51,010 nucleotides of DNA from Burkholderiales bacterium (GTDB taxonomy: Bacteria > Pseudomonadota > Gammaproteobacteria > Burkholderiales > Burkholderiaceae_C), in contig JAGWUS010000026.1 of assembly GCA_028868305.1 (NCBI GenBank), forward strand, positions 1 through 51,010. Reading direction: 5' to 3'. A program made the translations under genes and the position numbers. Below the pieces are notes generated by a model. The model was not told the origin of the DNA and did not search any database. It saw only the letters and a program-made list of their open reading frames with translations. Positions 48,715-51,010 of the stretch are shown here, piece by piece (within the stretch, counting starts at the first letter, position 1; each line of letters opens with the position of its first letter).

Positions 48715-50936
48715 AAAGCCATTCTTCTGAACTGTCGGGAGCGGCTTCACCCCAGGTTATTGCCGCCACAGCTCAAAGCCTGCCCGAGCAGGCCGGGGCT
48801 TTGCTGCGCGCGCGGGCGTTTGCCGAGCCCCTGCTGTCGACCCAGACGCTCGACACGGGTGAAAACATTCTGGCCCACGCCGATGCAGTGGCCGCCATTC
48901 TCAAAACCATAGGTGGCTCGGAGGCCATGCAGGCAGCCAGCTACCTGGTGTACGCCTGCGACCACCTGAACAAGCCGCACGAAGTCATTGCCAAGGCCTT
49001 TGGTGATAACTTTGCCGACCTGGCGCTGGAAACCACCAAGCTCGTGCGTGTGCAGCGCATGGCCCGATTGGCCCAGACATCCGCCAGCCACACCGCCCAT
49101 GCGGCGCCGATGGCGCAAACCGCAGCCAGTCAAACCGAGAGCGTACGCAAGATGCTACTGGCGTTCTCCAAAGACCTGCGGGTGGTGATGCTGCGCCTGG
49201 CCTCGCGCCTGCAGACGCTGCGGCACTTTGCTGCCAGCAAACTGCCGGTGCCGCCCAGTCTGGCAAGCGAGTCCCTGCAGGTGTTTGCACCGCTGGCCAA
49301 CCGGCTGGGCATCTGGGAAATCAAGTGGGAAATGGAAGACCTGTCTTTCCGTTTTCTGGAGCCCGATACTTACCGGCAGGTGGCGCGCCTGCTGGACGAA
49401 AAGCGTACCGAGCGCGAGGCGTCGGTCGAAAAACTGCGCCAGCAGCTGGCGGCTGACTTGGCATCGCAAGGCATCACCGCCACGGTGCAGGGGCGGCCTA
49501 AACACATCTACAGCATCGTCAAGAAGATGCGCGGCAAATCGCTGGGGTTTGATCAGGTATATGACATCCGGGCCCTGCGTATCGTGGTGCCCTCGGTGCC
49601 AGACTGCTATGCCGCCTTGAGCTGGGTGCACAGCCAGTTTGTGCCGGTCACTGAAGAGTTTGACGACTACATTGCCCGGCCCAAGGCCAACGGTTACCAG
49701 TCGCTGCACACCGTTGTCAGGGATGGTACGGGACTCCCGATTGAGGTGCAGATCCGTACCCAGGCCATGCATGACCATGCAGAGCACGGCGTGGCGGCCC
49801 ACTGGGCCTACAAAGAGGCGGGTACCAAGGGCTATGCGGGAGTGACGGCCAGCGGCGAATACGACGCAAAGATAGCCGTGCTGCGCCAGTTGCTGGCCTG
49901 GGAGCGCGATTTGTCCGGGCAACAAGGGGCGGGCGTGTTTGACGACCGCATCTATGTGCTGACGCCCGATGCGGCCATTGTCGAACTGCCCAAGGGCGCC
50001 ACGCCGGTGGACTTCGCCTATAGCGTACACACCAACCTGGGCCACCGCTGCCGCGGCGCGCGGGTGGATGGCGCCATGGTGCCGCTCAACACGCCTTTGA
50101 AAAACGGCCAGACGGTGGAAGTCACCGCCGCCAAAGAAGGCGGGCCGTCACGCGACTGGCTCAACCCGGAGCTGGGCTTTCTGGCCAGCCACCGCGCGCG
50201 GGCCAAAGTGCGCGCCTGGTTCAATGTCCTGGCCATGGGCGAAACCATCGCCAAGGGCCGCGAGGCGGTGGAAAAGCTGTTGCAGCGTGAAGGCAAGACG
50301 GCGATCAAGCTCGACGATCTGGCGTCGCAGCTGGGCTTCAACTCGGCCGATGATTTGTTTGAGGTGGTCGGCAAGGACGAGTTCTCGTTGCGCAACATCG
50401 AGATCGTGCTGCGCCCGCCCGAGCCACTGCCATCCGAGGACGCGCTGGTGCTGCTCAAGAAGCCGCGCCACCCCGGTGCATCGGGCAAGGGTGGGGTGCT
50501 GGTGGTGGGCGTGGATTCGCTGATGACGCAGCTGGCCAAGTGCTGCAAGCCGGCACCGCCGGATCTGATCAGCGGTTTTGTCACACGCGGCAAGGGCGTC
50601 AGCGTGCACCGGGCCGATTGCTCCAACCTGCGCAACATGGTCAACCGCAGTGGCGACCGCGTGATTGAGGTGGAGTGGGGCGCCTCCACTGGCAAGGAGG
50701 GCAACGTCTATCCGGTCGATGTGTCGGTAGAAGCCGTGGACCGCCAGGGCCTGCTGCGTGATATTTCCGAGGTGTTCACCAAGGAAAAAATGAACGTGAT
50801 CGGCGTGCAGACCCAGTCGGTAAAAGGCACGGCCTGGATGACGTTTACCGTGGAGGTGGCGGAGTCCGGCCGGCTGGCCAGGGTGCTGAAAATGGTTAGC
50901 GGGTTGAGTGGCGTGCGCTCGGCGCGGCGGCGTTAG
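48711..50936 (+). CDS. relA: Monofunctional (p)ppGpp synthetase RelA
   Basis: Ribosome-associated stringent-response synthetase, 741 aa. The N-terminal HD hydrolase domain is degenerate: where active enzymes have HDxxED the sequence is YLVYACDHLNKP (78-89), so hydrolase activity is not expected. The synthetase domain is intact (RPKHIYSIVKKM, YDIRALRIVV, FDDYIARPKANGYQSLHT), and EFDD at 316-319 is the acidic motif of RelA rather than the RxKD of bifunctional Rel/SpoT. TGS (IYVLTPDAAIVELPKGATP near 415) and a C-terminal ACT domain (VDVSVEAVDRQGLLRDI) follow. An Ala/Thr-rich insertion at about 123-143 is unusual. ATGA overlap with the hydrolase gene. Confidence 0.95.
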   Translation: MKSHSSELSGAASPQVIAATAQSLPEQAGALLRARAFAEPLLSTQTLDTGENILAHADAVAAILKTIGGSEAMQAASYLVYACDHLNKPHEVIAKAFGDNFADLALETTKLVRVQRMARLAQTSASHTAHAAPMAQTAASQTESVRKMLLAFSKDLRVVMLRLASRLQTLRHFAASKLPVPPSLASESLQVFAPLANRLGIWEIKWEMEDLSFRFLEPDTYRQVARLLDEKRTEREASVEKLRQQLAADLASQGITATVQGRPKHIYSIVKKMRGKSLGFDQVYDIRALRIVVPSVPDCYAALSWVHSQFVPVTEEFDDYIARPKANGYQSLHTVVRDGTGLPIEVQIRTQAMHDHAEHGVAAHWAYKEAGTKGYAGVTASGEYDAKIAVLRQLLAWERDLSGQQGAGVFDDRIYVLTPDAAIVELPKGATPVDFAYSVHTNLGHRCRGARVDGAMVPLNTPLKNGQTVEVTAAKEGGPSRDWLNPELGFLASHRARAKVRAWFNVLAMGETIAKGREAVEKLLQREGKTAIKLDDLASQLGFNSADDLFEVVGKDEFSLRNIEIVLRPPEPLPSEDALVLLKKPRHPGASGKGGVLVVGVDSLMTQLAKCCKPAPPDLISGFVTRGKGVSVHRADCSNLRNMVNRSGDRVIEVEWGASTGKEGNVYPVDVSVEAVDRQGLLRDISEVFTKEKMNVIGVQTQSVKGTAWMTFTVEVAESGRLARVLKMVSGLSGVRSARRR

Positions 50937-51010
50937 GCGGTACGCAGGCGTCTACTGAAACTTCGCTGGGCTCAGACGTCATGAGCCAGTAGTTACGCAT
51001 GCCCGTAGTC
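50937..51010. other. Sequence after relA to the window edge
   Basis: 74 bases with no gene, terminator or RNA that I can support. Confidence 0.5.

Noticed and set aside
1..51010. CRISPR arrays, tRNA genes, prophage or intact insertion sequences
   Set aside because: No regularly spaced direct repeats, cloverleaf-like sequences, transposase or phage structural genes were recognised in either strand.

Overview
The window looks like chromosomal DNA of a betaproteobacterium, most likely a Comamonadaceae member close to Rhodoferax or Polaromonas. The basis is a phaC-phaA-phaB cluster with Burkholderiales-type proteins, the order coiled-coil gene - zapA - 6S RNA - TSUP permease, a RisA/RisS-type two-component pair, a RelA with a degenerate HD domain, and two kinds of short dispersed repeat that I associate from memory with Comamonadaceae genomes. 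The genus is an inference. I see no tRNA, rRNA, intact insertion sequence, prophage or CRISPR array.

Layout. 1-3.6 kb: polyhydroxybutyrate (PHB) synthesis (phaC partial at the left edge, phaA, phaB, then a terminator). 3.6-5.9 kb: a PfkB sugar kinase overlapping an HD-GYP protein. 5.9-7.5 kb (minus strand): a coiled-coil ZapB-like protein, ZapA, 6S RNA and a TauE/SafE permease. 7.57-16.35 kb: a cobalamin riboswitch followed by a nine-gene run (btuB-like receptor, a signal-less BtuF-like protein, cobU, btuF, btuC, btuD, cobT, cobS, cobC-like). Eight of these genes follow each other with a 1-nt gap or an overlap, so the run reads as one B12/cobinamide uptake and salvage operon. 16.3-19.0 kb (minus): nth, a membrane diguanylate cyclase and an HDOD protein. 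19.1-20.3 kb: a PLP aminotransferase. 20.3-20.9 kb: decayed genes, including a remnant of a wax-ester/DGAT acyltransferase.

20.9-28.8 kb is a phosphate-scavenging block: a secreted protein plus PhoA-type alkaline phosphatase on the plus strand and ugpC-ugpB-ugpA-ugpE plus an EEP-family phosphodiesterase on the minus strand. Both transcription units begin with a Pho-box-like sequence starting exactly 40 nt before the ATG. 29-32.3 kb: an AsmA-like protein, a FrnE/DsbA protein, a PhoD-type phosphatase and a small hypothetical. 32.6-35.5 kb (minus): metY-like, serB and a vapBC toxin-antitoxin pair. 35.6-40.4 kb: a J-domain protein and mfd. 40.4-43.8 kb: ispD-ispF, then the RisS/RisA pair on the minus strand. 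44-46.8 kb: a small secreted protein and an 819-aa Ser/Thr kinase-HDOD-GAF fusion. 46.9-50.9 kb: 3-hydroxybutyrate dehydrogenase (PHB breakdown), an alpha/beta hydrolase and RelA.

The most unusual signals are: (1) a roughly 60-bp dispersed repeat with about five copies, some read through in frame inside cobU and cobS and one supplying the C-terminus of VapC; (2) a second GC-rich repeat translated in frame inside the alpha/beta hydrolase just after its nucleophile motif; (3) identically positioned Pho-like boxes that imply near-leaderless mRNAs; (4) the kinase-HDOD-GAF fusion; (5) a BtuF-like protein with no export signal inside the B12 operon; (6) an EEP phosphodiesterase occupying the usual place of ugpQ. 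I do not claim a wholly new defence or mobile system here.
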